From Micropterix aruncella (Eukaryota > Arthropoda > Insecta > Lepidoptera > Micropterigidae): a stretch of DNA of 64,000 nt. The notes beneath the pieces are model-generated. The model saw nothing but the letters and a program-made list of their open reading frames with translations. It did no database searches and was not told the DNA's origin. The position numbers were made by a program, and so were the translations under genes. Below, piece by piece: positions 31,476 to 41,961 of this stretch (positions are counted from its first letter, which is position 1; every line of letters begins with the position of its first letter). The stretch covers positions 33,277,170 to 33,341,169 of the forward strand of contig OX155950.1 of assembly GCA_944548615.1 (NCBI GenBank). The letters run 5' to 3'.

Positions 31476-32280
31476 AAAAATAATTGTCCGCTATCTGAAG
31501 ATTTAGTATAAATAATCTGAAACGAGGAACGTGTCACATATCTACAGCGAGCTAAAACGTAATCATTACTCATTGAGGCGAGCTAGGTCGCCGCATTTAC
31601 GATATACGGCGAGCTAGCGCGTACTTCGCAGATAAACAACAATATATGTACTGCAGCGATATATCACGTGAAATTATCTGGAATCCGTTGTTCTTTAATA
31701 GGGAAGCAACGCACAGCTAGACAAAACGTGTACCCACTCCCCTCCCTCAAATTACCTTTAACGTATACGCGGTTTTATGACACGGCGCGGCACTTCTTAT
31801 GCCTCATTCCAATTCCGACAACACTCCGGATTGTTACTCCAGCGCCAGCAATTTGACGACAGCTCAAGAGCACCATTCAAATGTCAAGACACATCCCCCC
31901 GCGCCTATAAACGAAGCCGTTCGCACGTTATCTCCACGCGACGTTACACAGATTTATGTGTTAATCGTTACAAGACGTCAAAGCAAAAATAAATAAGGGT
32001 GAGATTTGAGGTCATTAATGTGGTGTTCGACCGTGGGATCGTTCGAGATTTAATCTCTCGGGAATGTGCCAGAACTCAAGTTCTGCCAAGGAAACATTAC
32101 AAATTCATTGTTTTCCCGGTCAAACTGTAATGTGTCTGTCTCAAAATCTTCAATCAAATTCAAAATTAAAAATAAAAGCATTTATTTCCATTGCAGTCAT
32201 TACAATTATGTAAGAATGACCAAGTATATTATATTAATCCTAAACAATTAAAAGGTTTAAAAACTAATCTACTGTGTGAA
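31476..32280. other. no recognised gene; three 31-bp-phased GCGAGCTA motifs
   Basis: GCGAGCTA starts at 31547, 31578 and 31609. The remainder has open stretches of 60-70 codons (31668-31996) without domains. Confidence 0.4.
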
Positions 32281-32284
32281 TTGT

Positions 32285-32441
32285 GTCGTACCCGACGTTT
32301 CGGCGATGTTGCAACCGTCGCTTTCTAGGGTAGACTAATAACGGCGTTGCATCGCCGATACGTCGGGTGCTAGAAAATTCACGTGCTAAATACATTCTTA
32401 AACCTTTTTATAATGTCAAACAACCGCGATAGTCTTCGATT
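32285..32441 (+). repeat. hairpin repeat, copy 2 (possibly Penelope-associated)
   Basis: CCCGACGTTTCGGCGATGTT and GCAACCGTCG pair with CGGCGTTGC, ATCGCCGATACGTCGGG across a loop with CTAGGGTAGACTAATAA. The flank ATAATGTCAAACAACCGCGA is shared with 3066-3232, and CTAGGGTAGA is shared with 44882-44891. Confidence 0.62.
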
Positions 32442-32980
32442 TCAAATCTTAAATTAGTTAGTAAATCTCAATTTAACAAACAAAACAGTAAATTGCTCCA
32501 AAATTATTCCAATTACCAAAAAAAAAATAAACAATTGACAATAAACAAATGAGTTCATTAAATTACTTTGGTAAGTACGAGTTTGTTTACAAAATGTTTA
32601 AAAATGTCGTTATGCGTAAACATGTTGATTTTAAGCAGATACACCCGGATGGATCTCTTGAAAATATCAGTGTTTTAATCGCCTTTAAATTATCAGGCAA
32701 TTTATTCAAAAGTTTAGGTTTTATGTAGAGACTAGTTGTCTGGAAACTGGATATAACTGGTATGATCGGTTGGAGGTAATGGGTTTTAATCCTGGTATCA
32801 TGCCAATGTACTTCCTCGTGAGATATTACCGAGTTCTTATTGCGATAGAATTCACAATGAGCTTCTTGGGAAAAGTTGCATATACGGTCAATACCCCTAG
32901 TTTTTGGAAATTTTCAATGCATGACTGCCGTGGACCAATATCGCATGTATGGCTCTTTTCTGCAGAGTGAATACACTGTT
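32442..32980. other. no recognised feature
   Basis: AT-rich sequence; a 66-codon open stretch at 32770-32970 has no domain. Confidence 0.4.
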
Positions 32981-32984
32981 GATG

Positions 32985-33590
32985 TGCGCTTCAGTACCCT
33001 TTGCGATCGAAATCAATTGCAGTATTTAAGGACCACTTTAAAAGTTTATTATTAAAGGAAGATATTTAGATGTCATAATTTGATTTTATTTTAAAATAAC
33101 TATTGCTAATTGGATTATTACTATTGTCTTCGTTTATTTATTAATTTGTAACCTGATTATTTAATGTTAAATATTTTGATTTTGATTATTTTTGATTTAT
33201 TATATGTAGATTATTAAATTTATGTAATTACGTTATTTTCTTTTAATATCATTTGATGTTAAATATCTTGATTTTGATTATTTCAATTTGTGTATTTATT
33301 TGATTATGATTATTTGGATTTTTTGTTTTAAGATTTATTTGATTAGGTTATTTTATTTTAAAAATCATATACCTATGTATCAATAATTAATAGGTGTGTC
33401 CTGAAAACCAGGATAAGAGATATCCTGAGGATACCCCTAATTTGCAGCGTTTGTAGCTTTATTTCATAGTCTTTGTCTATTTATAGTTTTAATTTTTAAT
33501 CTGTGTGTTCTTGTTTTTTTTTTGTATATGTTTTTTTATAACAGCTGCAAATAAATAAATAAATAAATAAATAAATAAATATAAAATATA
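32985..33590 (+). mobile_element. LINE 3' end: last codons, 3' UTR, (AAAT)n tail
   Basis: At about 33023-33070 one frame reads VFKDHFKSLLLKEDI then stop. This fits the very C-terminus of Jockey-like ORF2 proteins (F+..LK..LL.E.I). A T-rich 3' UTR of about 480 bases follows, with internal GTTAAATAT(T/C)TTGATTTTGATT repeats. It ends CTGCAAATAAATAAATAAAT, an (AAAT)n tail at about 33548-33583. The element is strongly 5'-truncated. Confidence 0.6.
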
Positions 33591-34390
33591 GATGAATTCT
33601 ATAGGTGAATTCCATAGCGCAGATGTGATTTAACCCGCGCGTAATAGGCTGATATCACTTCAGATCTCTCCATACAACTCCTGATGCGTAATAGAGCTCA
33701 GCATGCTAGTTTATACTTAACACGCTCTATATGTAAATTACAAGACATCTTTTCATCCAGGAGTATTATTTTTCATAGTAGGATACATCCTAATCCATCG
33801 GAATTTTATTAGCCAACTTACCGAATTTCTGGTCTGCTACTAGTACTCATTTTGATGCATCTCGTCGTAATAAACACATAATTGTACATGTATATCGTCG
33901 GTATCTAAGACACAGTGCTAATTTCAGTTCCCTTTCACGCCTCGTGATTTCTCGTCCGCATCAAATATACATAAAGGAATAATTGTGGGCGACGTCGCGT
34001 CCGGACTAGCCATAAATCTCCCTTACTTAGCGGCCAAGATATTCCCATTCAGAGATTCAATTAAGAGAAATAATTATCCGGGTGACGTGTCTGCTCATCT
34101 CGTTCGCCGCTTGAATGGCGAAGACCGGCCCGAGGGGGAGTGGGAAGAGGGGGAAGAGGGATGGAATCCAACAGATGCCCATTGTCGAGCCGTTTGTCCC
34201 CTCCGTATCGATGTTTTGCTCATAGCTACCCATATATTAGATCTATTATAGCATACTACCACTTAAGATAGAGCGCGATTACGGAAACAATCGTTACTGA
34301 AAGTCGACTCACCATAGCAACAAAGAGGAGATTTTTGTCTGAATAGTAGATTAAGGTTTGTTAAATTCCACATATTGATTAACAAAATGT
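33591..34390. other. no recognised gene; CpG-rich patch 33985-34230
   Basis: The open 88-codon stretch at 33985-34251 follows the CpG-rich patch and shows an E/G-rich run (EGEWEEGEEGW) but no domain. Non-repetitive; possibly regulatory. Confidence 0.35.
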
Positions 34391-34402
34391 TCTTGTCTTT
34401 AA

Positions 34403-34760
34403 ATGTCTTTAATAGGACTCCCAAGTCAATCATCGAATCGCGTAACTCAATGGAGGGCTTCACTTGACGAGGATGTTAAGGAACAGATAGCACCAGGGTC
34501 CCATGTCCCCTATATCACCTGGCGCGGTCTCAACAGACTGAGGGTGGGTGTTACAAGATGCCGGACTAATCTCGTTCGCTGGGGCTGAGCAGATAACCCT
34601 AAATGCTTATGTGGTACGCTGCAGGATGAAGACCACCTCCGATCCTGCCCGCAACTGTTAATAACTGTCACCCACCAGGATCTACAAGAGGCAAACGATA
34701 AGGCCTTCCAGGTAAAATTGTGGATGAGTAAAAGTACTACAGCTGTTTCTGTAATTAAAG
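34403..34760 (+). pseudogene. LINE polyprotein C-terminal fragment with CxCG...H...C motif
   Basis: The frame reads WRGLNRLRVGVTRC, NLVRWG, stop, ADNPKCLCGTLQDEDHLRSC, P and then QEANDKAFQVKLWMSK. Insect non-LTR polyproteins often end with W..LNR.RTG..R....L..WG....P.C.CG..QT..H....CP, so the fragment lines up over about 70 residues. The zinc-binding pattern C-x-C-G-x6-H-x4-C is intact; the UGA after WG breaks it. No RT is present. A perfect 7-bp stem, TCCCGCT/AGCGGGA, follows at 34766-34783. Confidence 0.6.
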
Positions 34761-34789
34761 ACTGTTCCCGCTCCGAAGCGGGACGATCG

Positions 34790-36075
34790 GAATAGTTCGG
34801 GACACACTCGCAATGTAAAACGGACGGTACCGCGGCAAGTGTCGTCGGGCAGTTCGTATTCGACACGAAAACGTAACGTAACTGCGCGCGTCCGCCGGTT
34901 CGTGCCCAGGTGCTCCCGCAATTCGCGCAGTTCGTGCCAAAGTGCAAAAGAACAATTATTAGGGTGCATCGATCATCACATCAGCACAATAGACCTTCAG
35001 ATCAACCTCCAGTTTCATCACCGCACACATACAAGGTTAGAGCACCTATACCATCTCTCTTCCACTCCCATCTCTACGTTGATGACGTTGGCGTGGACAA
35101 GTGAAAAATCGAAGACAAAATGCGGGAAAAAATAATTTGCTGCGGGAAACTAAGAATAGCAAAAGATGCATGGTGACGATAATACTTACATATCTAGTAT
35201 CTCTTGTTGAAAATGTAGTAAAGTGATATCCAACACAATGAAAGACTCAGTATCATTTATCTTGAATGCATTTCACTATATAAGACAATGATTGCAGCTA
35301 ATATTACCATAAAGTAAAGGTTAGATTTACTAACATTCTGTAAAAAAAACCTAGAACATTCTACACTAATATAAGTACATCTTTATTTCATCATATAGTT
35401 GAACTAGAAGAACATAACTTCGAAAATAACGAGAGCAACAGGTCAAAGGTTTGAGCTTTTCGAGATGGCAACAATCAATCCACGTTTATGATACATACCA
35501 AAAAAAACGATGAATAGAAATAACAGCGCAATACTACAGACCTGTATACTTGTCTCTATACATTGTTAGTATGAACTTAAGACATTCCTCCCATAAGTCT
35601 GCCATCGTAATGGCACAAGTTTCTATAGAGTTAGTTTAACGGTGTCTCTGTTCTTTTGAGGCAGCCGGCAGCCGCCTGTCAGGTGAGTAAACGCTGGACA
35701 AACCGTCCGGTAATGGCGTCCATTGTCCCGCGTAACAAGATGGCGGGGCTTCACGTGACACGATAAAAAATGACAACCAGCTCACGGTTTTGGTGTCCGG
35801 TCACGGCGCGCCCGCTCCCTGGTAATAAATGAAGTTGCATTTTTCTAAGGCGCACGATCGCCCAAACCTCACCAGCAAGAACCTGTAATACGTCTACTCT
35901 ATTCGACGATACTAAAATGTAATAATTGAATTTAAAGTAATATTAGCACAAAAATTAAAACTGAAAAAAATACTCATGGAATCTTGACATCAGCTCTACC
36001 ACCTTCATCTTCAAAATACTGCATGTCCTAATGGCCCTACTACACAGGATCCGTTAGCTGCAATATACTTGTATT
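34790..36075. other. no recognised gene
   Basis: CpG-rich unique patch at 34790-34960 with frames open on both strands, then AT-rich sequence. CTGTCAGGTGAGTAAACG near 35676-35693 is a strong 5' splice-site match at the end of a GC-rich segment, but I see no matching acceptor or reading frame. Confidence 0.35.
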
Positions 36076-36077
36076 TT

Positions 36078-36750
36078 ATACTTGGAAGTCACACCAGGAA
36101 GTTTTAACGATAATGATCGTTCTGTCTCCGAGGTGAGCGTAGAAGACGTACGAACATACCGTCCAGCAAAGCCACGAACCCGTCACAGGCCAACGCCTTA
36201 CGGCGAGGCACCGGGAAAGGTATCCAACGGGTAGCCTCGCCCCCTGACTACCAATTTTGGAAGGATATCTCCGTCTGCAATTAACCATCAGGATACCTAC
36301 AACCTTCCTACTGGTTACGTGTTCGAAGTCGCTTGCGCGATCCTCTTCCTAATGTAGCAGTGATCGGTGTATACCGAATCTATCGCGGACCACGGCATCT
36401 TTTGCCCGGATTTCACCCGGAATCGGGTAGCCAATGGTCATTTCAAAAGCGGCTGCCATTAGGTAAACAACCGCCCCCGCTCTATAGGAAAAAAAATACT
36501 GTTTACAGACTCCCCTGGCTTTCAGTCGGCATGCCCAATCTATCGGCTGACGCCACACGGTGCGGAAACCGTCCAGGAGCGCCCGAAGGTTGACTCCTAG
36601 AGAAAACTGCCCCAGGCCAGAGTCGTACCCGGGCTCGCACTTCTGCGTGGAAACCGCCGGATGGATGTCGACCCTTGAGTTTGGCCGACCCTAAATGCAT
36701 GGGTCTTAGTGGCCTAACTGCAACAGGACTCATTAGATCCCAAAGCTTTA
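36078..36750 (-). repeat. G1 family element, longest copy
   Basis: On the minus strand the copy runs from AATGAGTCCTGTTGCAGTTA, GGCCACTAAGACCCATGC, AGGGTCGACATCCATCCGG, through GGAGTCAACCTTCGGGCGCT, CTATAGAGCGGGGGCGGTTG, GAAATGACCATTGGCTACCC, ATGCCGTGGTCCGCGATAGA, GCGACTTCGAACACGTAACC, CCGTAAGGCGTTGGCC and CGTGGCTTTGCTGGACGGTA to AACTTCCTGGTGTGACTTCC. It lacks the GTAGTCGAC terminus. A 76-codon minus-strand frame (RPLRPMHLGSAKLKG, FHAEVRARVRLW) is partly conserved in the copy at 28036. Confidence 0.75.
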
Positions 36751-38520
36751 TCGTTTTAGCAATACCAATAACAATAATTTTACAATACTGTTATGTCAAA
36801 AAATACAAGGGAAATTATTCAGTTTTTGGAAAAGCCCAATCTTCCGGCCAGAATGATGCTATTTTAGGTTGTCAAACAAAATTCCACTGCAAGCATGGTG
36901 CTACTTGTGGCTACTAAGGATGATCTTAAACAAAATAACATCAGAATATATCCCAAAAGAATTCATAAAAGTCAACCCATGTTTCCCAAATAGGAAAGTA
37001 GAAACCAATAACACTGCGAACGAGGTTTGGAGTTGAGTTCTACTACGTTCCTTCTAGTGTTTAAAAATATTTTTTTTAAATCGAAAATCCAGTTTACTGT
37101 TATTGTGTAAAAAAACTAATATGGCTACAGCATCCACAACTAAACACCGCGGCGACGTTAAGAAGTCGTAAACAGACGCTCAAAAGACGGAATTCGTCTA
37201 TTTTATTTTCGTAAGAAACATCTTTCTTTCGGCACATATTCGCGTATTGGCATGTCGCGCCTCCCCAAAAGGACAATCGAATTCCGCGACGCGCCCTGGA
37301 GAGTTGGCAAACTCGTTGTCGTCGGTTGGTCTAGATTGGCGATAGGTCGCGCGCTTTGTCGCAGGTCAGAGGCGAAGCAAAGTCGCGAAATTGGGAGTTA
37401 GGAAGATTTCCCCAGAGCGGTTGCCTTCTTTTGTCGCATGCGTGCGTGCGGTCGGCCGCTTGCGTGCTCGCGGTCTACCGAGACAAATTGAAAATTACGC
37501 TACATACGTAAATAATAGGCTCGACTGTTTAAAGTAAATTGGTGATGTCGTTAACACTGATTGAACGAAGAAGAATAGACTGGCCTTTCGTATGCTAATT
37601 TTGTAGGATTATCGTATTAGGTTACTGACGTAGGTTTTGCCAGTCCTGTCTTACCTTTGTTTAGATAATGCACATTTCAAACCATCCATTTTTGAAACTT
37701 CTGCTTTGGTTAAAGGTTACTTTAGACACTATAGACTAAAAAAAGAGGAGCCATCTGTCAATATTGTTTACTGGGTTACATTAGAGTTGCAAAATATCTG
37801 CCTTACTATATGTTATTCATTCATGAGAAATATTTTCAACGGTTTTTAACAATAAGAATGAATGGGTTTAGCACTAAAGGCACTAGTAATATAAACAATA
37901 TTAAATATGCTAATAATTTCTCAGAAAAAATCATTAACTTCAAAGAAAATGTTACCTGTATGCGAGATAAGGACATTCTCTATCGCTTTTCAATTCAGTT
38001 TCGAAAATAAAATTCTTAAGTAATAGAGATTCAAATTTAATTTCATATTCATTTATTTATTCATTTTCAAAGTTAAAATAATTATAATTTACAATAGTCA
38101 AAACCTAACTAAGCTGCCGCCTGTTTTACGGTAGATAATTAATTTTAATCCTTATATTTTTTGGGAAATCACCTTGACATCGTCGTACTTAATTGTAATA
38201 AAATTGCCTACATTAAATTCGAAACAAAATGTCATGAAAAATATCAATTGTTACCATATAATTTAAAATATAATCAGATAAAAAAGTGAAACATCAAAAA
38301 TAGTCGCAATAATCTTACAAAAATAAAATTAATATTTATAAAACCGTCAAGAATAGTCCAAGACATAGTGAAAGTAATACATTACAAAAAATATTAACGA
38401 GAAAAACATATACACGGGGATAATATTATAACACATTATTTCAGATAATTATTAATTATTATTCACTACATTATTCCAGATTATTAAAATATAGAACGTA
38501 GTCTAATTTTCTCTATCGAT
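36751..38520. other. no recognised gene; CpG-rich patch 37130-37500
   Basis: 37130-37500 is CpG-rich and non-repetitive and would fit a promoter or regulatory element. Two open stretches of 66-70 codons (37637-38010) have no domain. The remainder is AT-rich. Confidence 0.35.
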
Positions 38521-38680
38521 TCACCCCCTCCCCCCCCCCCCCCCCCGGGATCCACTCATTGGTACATATCAAACCTTGAAACTTTAAAGCTAATATATTT
38601 TATGGAAAACATCTCTGGGTTTTACCCCAGTCTCTCTGGGGTATAACCAACAATTATAATCGTTGGTTATAGAGAGTAGA
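38521..38680. repeat. poly(C) tract and perfect hairpins
   Basis: A C-run of about 18-25 with one T interruption sits at 38522-38547. It is followed by CCCCAG/CTGGGG (38621-38640 region) and a perfect 9-bp stem, ATAACCAAC/GTTGGTTAT, at 38643-38670. Function unknown. Confidence 0.7.
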
Positions 38681-39268
38681 GAGTAATTAGGTCAACGAAA
38701 TTACAATAAAAATTGCTTCTAGGGTTATTCATTGTTTATGAGAAATCATATAGGTACATATCTCATAATAGCGAATATCATGAAGCCTGCACAATTTAAA
38801 TATTTAACTTGATTAACTTGAAAATGTATTTTTTCTACGTGTATGTCGTTTGACCTCTGCTTTCAGTAAATAGTCGCGTGAGCTCTTGCTTAGGTATAGA
38901 GGTTTACCACAAATTGTTATATGACATTGCATCATTATATCGTTGTACTCGTTGTAGTCGTGCTCGATTACAACTTTAAATACGCCTTTATACATGTTTC
39001 CACTCAACCGTAGCGGTGATCTTCCTGCGAATCGCAGGAATTATCGTCTGCTTCAACTCAATAAACCATAGATTCTAAAAGTCATTTCGATGTTTCCCGA
39101 TATTCATTTTGGCCCGAGCCGGTCTGTATTGAGGAAATTGATAAAAACAAAAAGTATACTGTAAAATGTGTTGAAGTACTGCTTGTTATATTGTACTTCC
39201 AGTATACTTACTGCAGTATTGATGAAATAGTTGTCACAGTATTAAATTATTATATCTTTTTGTTTCAG

Positions 39269-39338
39269 GTAACCCATCACTATCATCATTCAACTTTCAT
39301 CATTGAAAATGAATATTAAATAAACAGCCACATGTTAG
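39269..39338 (+). other. candidate 70-bp exon (strong splice sites on both sides)
   Basis: A T-rich tract, ATATCTTTTTGTTTCAG, ends at 39268 and forms a consensus 3' splice site. GTTAG|GTAAGTATCT at 39338/39339 is a consensus 5' splice site. The intervening 70 bases have stops in all three frames (the ATG inside gives only MNIK). If real, it is an internal 5' UTR exon or part of a non-coding RNA. It is not repeated elsewhere in the window. Chance occurrence of two good sites 70 bp apart in 64 kb is quite possible. Confidence 0.3.
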
Positions 39339-39339
39339 G

Positions 39340-41400
39340 TAAGTATCTTTAAAAATATTTTATGAAAATAATATTACGCGCTGCTCAATTTTGTCGTTCA
39401 AAATCGTGATTATTGTATAATCGTATCGTTCCGTCGGTACTAAGAATGAGAGTTATATAAGTATTGAAAGCTTGTATTATATTGTATTATATTATATTAT
39501 ATTTTCTTTCAAGTCCAAGGAGAAGAAAAACGTATTTTAAACCCTATTTTTCAAGGTTACCCGTGACTTAAGATTGAAATTAAACACTTAATTCCTCCAG
39601 TCAAGGAGTATGGCTATTTTTTGTTAAAAATGTTTGAGAATCTCAGTTGAGCCGAGTGTAAGCCCGAAGTGTTCGTGACCCCGAGGTCATGCGCCACCAG
39701 CCGGAGCGATACTTCCGCCGTTGGCCTCTTCATCGACGGCATCTCTCCTCGGATCGTTCTCGACTTTCGTCTCAGAGTGCAATTTGAGGCGAAACGGCCA
39801 ACCGGTCCCGCTCTGTTGTTCTTTCATCAAGAGCTCCCGATAGTTTTTTTCCGAGGTGGCTCGCGATGCAATTTTATACCTGACTGGAATCGATCATCGA
39901 TAAGAGGGTTAACCAGATAGGGTGTTAGAGATAGTTATTAATGGCTTAGATCATACTTCGCTTCAAAGTTGTGCCACTATTAAAACCTTCTTGAAATTGA
40001 AAAATGTGAATGGAATTTATAGGAAAAAACGTTTTCGGGATATTCTTCTACGCTAGGTAATACCAAAATAGTCGGGATTCGACTATCCCGCAATGAACGA
40101 GTATCACAAACCATGCTGAGACGTGAATACCGGTCTTTATTTGACCTAACGCTGTTTATAGAAAAAGAAACATGGTATAATTAAGCAGAAATGGCAGTTG
40201 AAAGCTGTAAAGTCGAAAGAGAAAAATGAAACTGATAGAGGAAAATTTCCGCTGGAATATAAACATATTAAAAACCAGGGCATACAGCTCGCAAGTATAA
40301 CTTATTCTTTGATTCCAATTATTTATTTTTGAAAAAACTTTCATATTTTCCCAAATTTTAAATTCTCCTTAGTTTGCCCCTTCCCTTTTCTAATTTTACT
40401 CGTCAAAATGTCAAACAAGCTGCCAAATTGCCAAATGCTAACGGAAGAGACAAATCTTCAAGTAAACATATTCATTTGTCAGCCTCAGTCAAAGGGGGAC
40501 AAATTTTTGACACAGTAATAGACGGGCTCTATTTGACACATTAACGAACAACGGGCCCGATATGACAATTCAAAATAATTTGAGAGCATGCATGCTCTTT
40601 CCCGCGATTTAAAAATTAAATGTGTAAAATTATATGTTTTTTTATTATTACAGCTATAGTTAGATTATTGACATATTATAGCGGCGACGATTCTAGATTC
40701 AATGGAAATGGATTTAATTTTTGATTTACCTTATAAGAAAATAACGAGGGAAGCAATTAATCGGCCAGCGAAACACTGTATTAAGATAATTAATCGTAAT
40801 TAATGAAGCGCTGTATGTTTCCCGAAAATTAATAAATAAATAAATAAATAAGTCAACTCTGAATCAACTACAGAATATTTATCAAGGTTCTGTGGCAGAG
40901 GGCGTGGTTGGTAACCACTTGATTTTTAGTTTTCCACCATTTTACCCACCACATACTTTCGAAGGGGATTTTTCCTGAAAACTGGGCCAAAATCATATTC
41001 TTTAAAAAATGGGTATACACTGTTAACACGGCCTTTATTTGCATTGCTCATCAACTGTCGTTGCATTGCACATCAAATGCTCAAATAGTATTTGACAATG
41101 CTATAGATGGGTGTGACACCATGATAACAACATTATGTCAAAAGGCATTGCCCAAAATTTGACGCGCCACGCGTTTGTCGAATTTGCATTGGTCGTGCAT
41201 TTGACACTCACGGCGAATTCGCCATTGGTAGACTGCCACCAGTACACTCTGTGAATTTAGCAATTTTTAAAATTATTTTACTGTGAATAATAACAATAGA
41301 TTTTTCAACATAGTGACTACTATTGGCATGTATCGGTTTCCTTCTAGAGTAAAGGAAGTTTTTAGTAAACATGCGCTAGAAAAATCTACCGCTGTGATAC
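39340..41400. other. no recognised gene
   Basis: A CpG-rich stretch at 39650-39920 has a domain-less 83-codon open frame. (TATTA)n-like sequence lies at 39477-39505 and (AAAT)n at 40830-40850. 40480-41230 is rich in TTGACA/TGTCAAA-type words without a clear structure. Confidence 0.4.
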
Positions 41401-41404
41401 ACCG

Positions 41405-41961
41405 CAATGATGATGATGATGATGTCCTCCTCATCGTGATCCGACGACGGCGACCTCTTGGTTGACAGGACTTCATCGAAGATGCGCGCGGAAGTGACTC
41501 GTGAATCCCAGTTTGTTTATAAATTTGTCCGATTACAACGCGACTACAGTAGAGATCACCGCAGTTGTTGTAAGTGTATGTGTAAGTGGGCTTCGGACTA
41601 GTTTTGCGCTGTTGGCGGTTCTAGTCGAGGTTTTCAAGCCGGGCTTCCTCAAACTCTTTAACTTTGGTGGTCACCGTGGAGCGCCACTCGCTGCGTTTGT
41701 GAGCAGCCCTCTCCCAGCTCTCAGGTGGAATACCACTGGCGATTAGGTGCCTTTTTATGACATTTTATAGAGTAGGTGCTGTCCGCCGTCTTTGCGTGCG
41801 CCTTTTGAGAGTTGGGCATAAAACACTGCTTTCGGGAGGCGGTCGTCTTTCATACGCACTACATGCCCACACCACCTCAGCTGAGATTTCATGAGCATAG
41901 CTTCCATGCCTTGCATTTTCGTCCGTCGTAATACTTCTGTTTTTGACACGGAAATAAGCAT
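41405..41961 (-). pseudogene. RTE-like LINE C-terminus and 3' end with (GAT)n tail
   Basis: Minus strand: ISVSKTEVLRRTKMQGMEAM and LMKSQLRWCGHVVRMKDDRL, PKAVFYAQLSKGARKDGGQ, then after frame changes WRSTVTTKVKEFEEARLENL and YNNCGDLYCSRVVIGQIYKQ. Relatives have QLRWAGH..RM.D.RLPK..FYGEL..G.R..GG and a terminal C..CG..C.SRIGL..H.R motif, so the order is canonical. It ends downstream in ATGATGATGATGAT (41408-41424 on the plus strand), the kind of short 3' repeat such elements carry. Several frameshifts and a stop show it is dead. Confidence 0.72.

Noticed and set aside
34990..35103. L-Y-V-D-D-V as a reverse transcriptase YxDD box
   Set aside because: No other RT blocks flank it in any frame, so the five residues are probably chance.
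36078..36750. CRISPR-like or bacterial repeat structure for the recurrent G1 units
   Set aside because: Copies are dispersed, in both orientations, with TSDs; no regular spacer arrangement exists.
38540..38560. CCCGGGATCCACT as cloning-vector polylinker contamination
   Set aside because: The match to a typical polylinker is short and imperfect, and the sequence on either side looks genomic.
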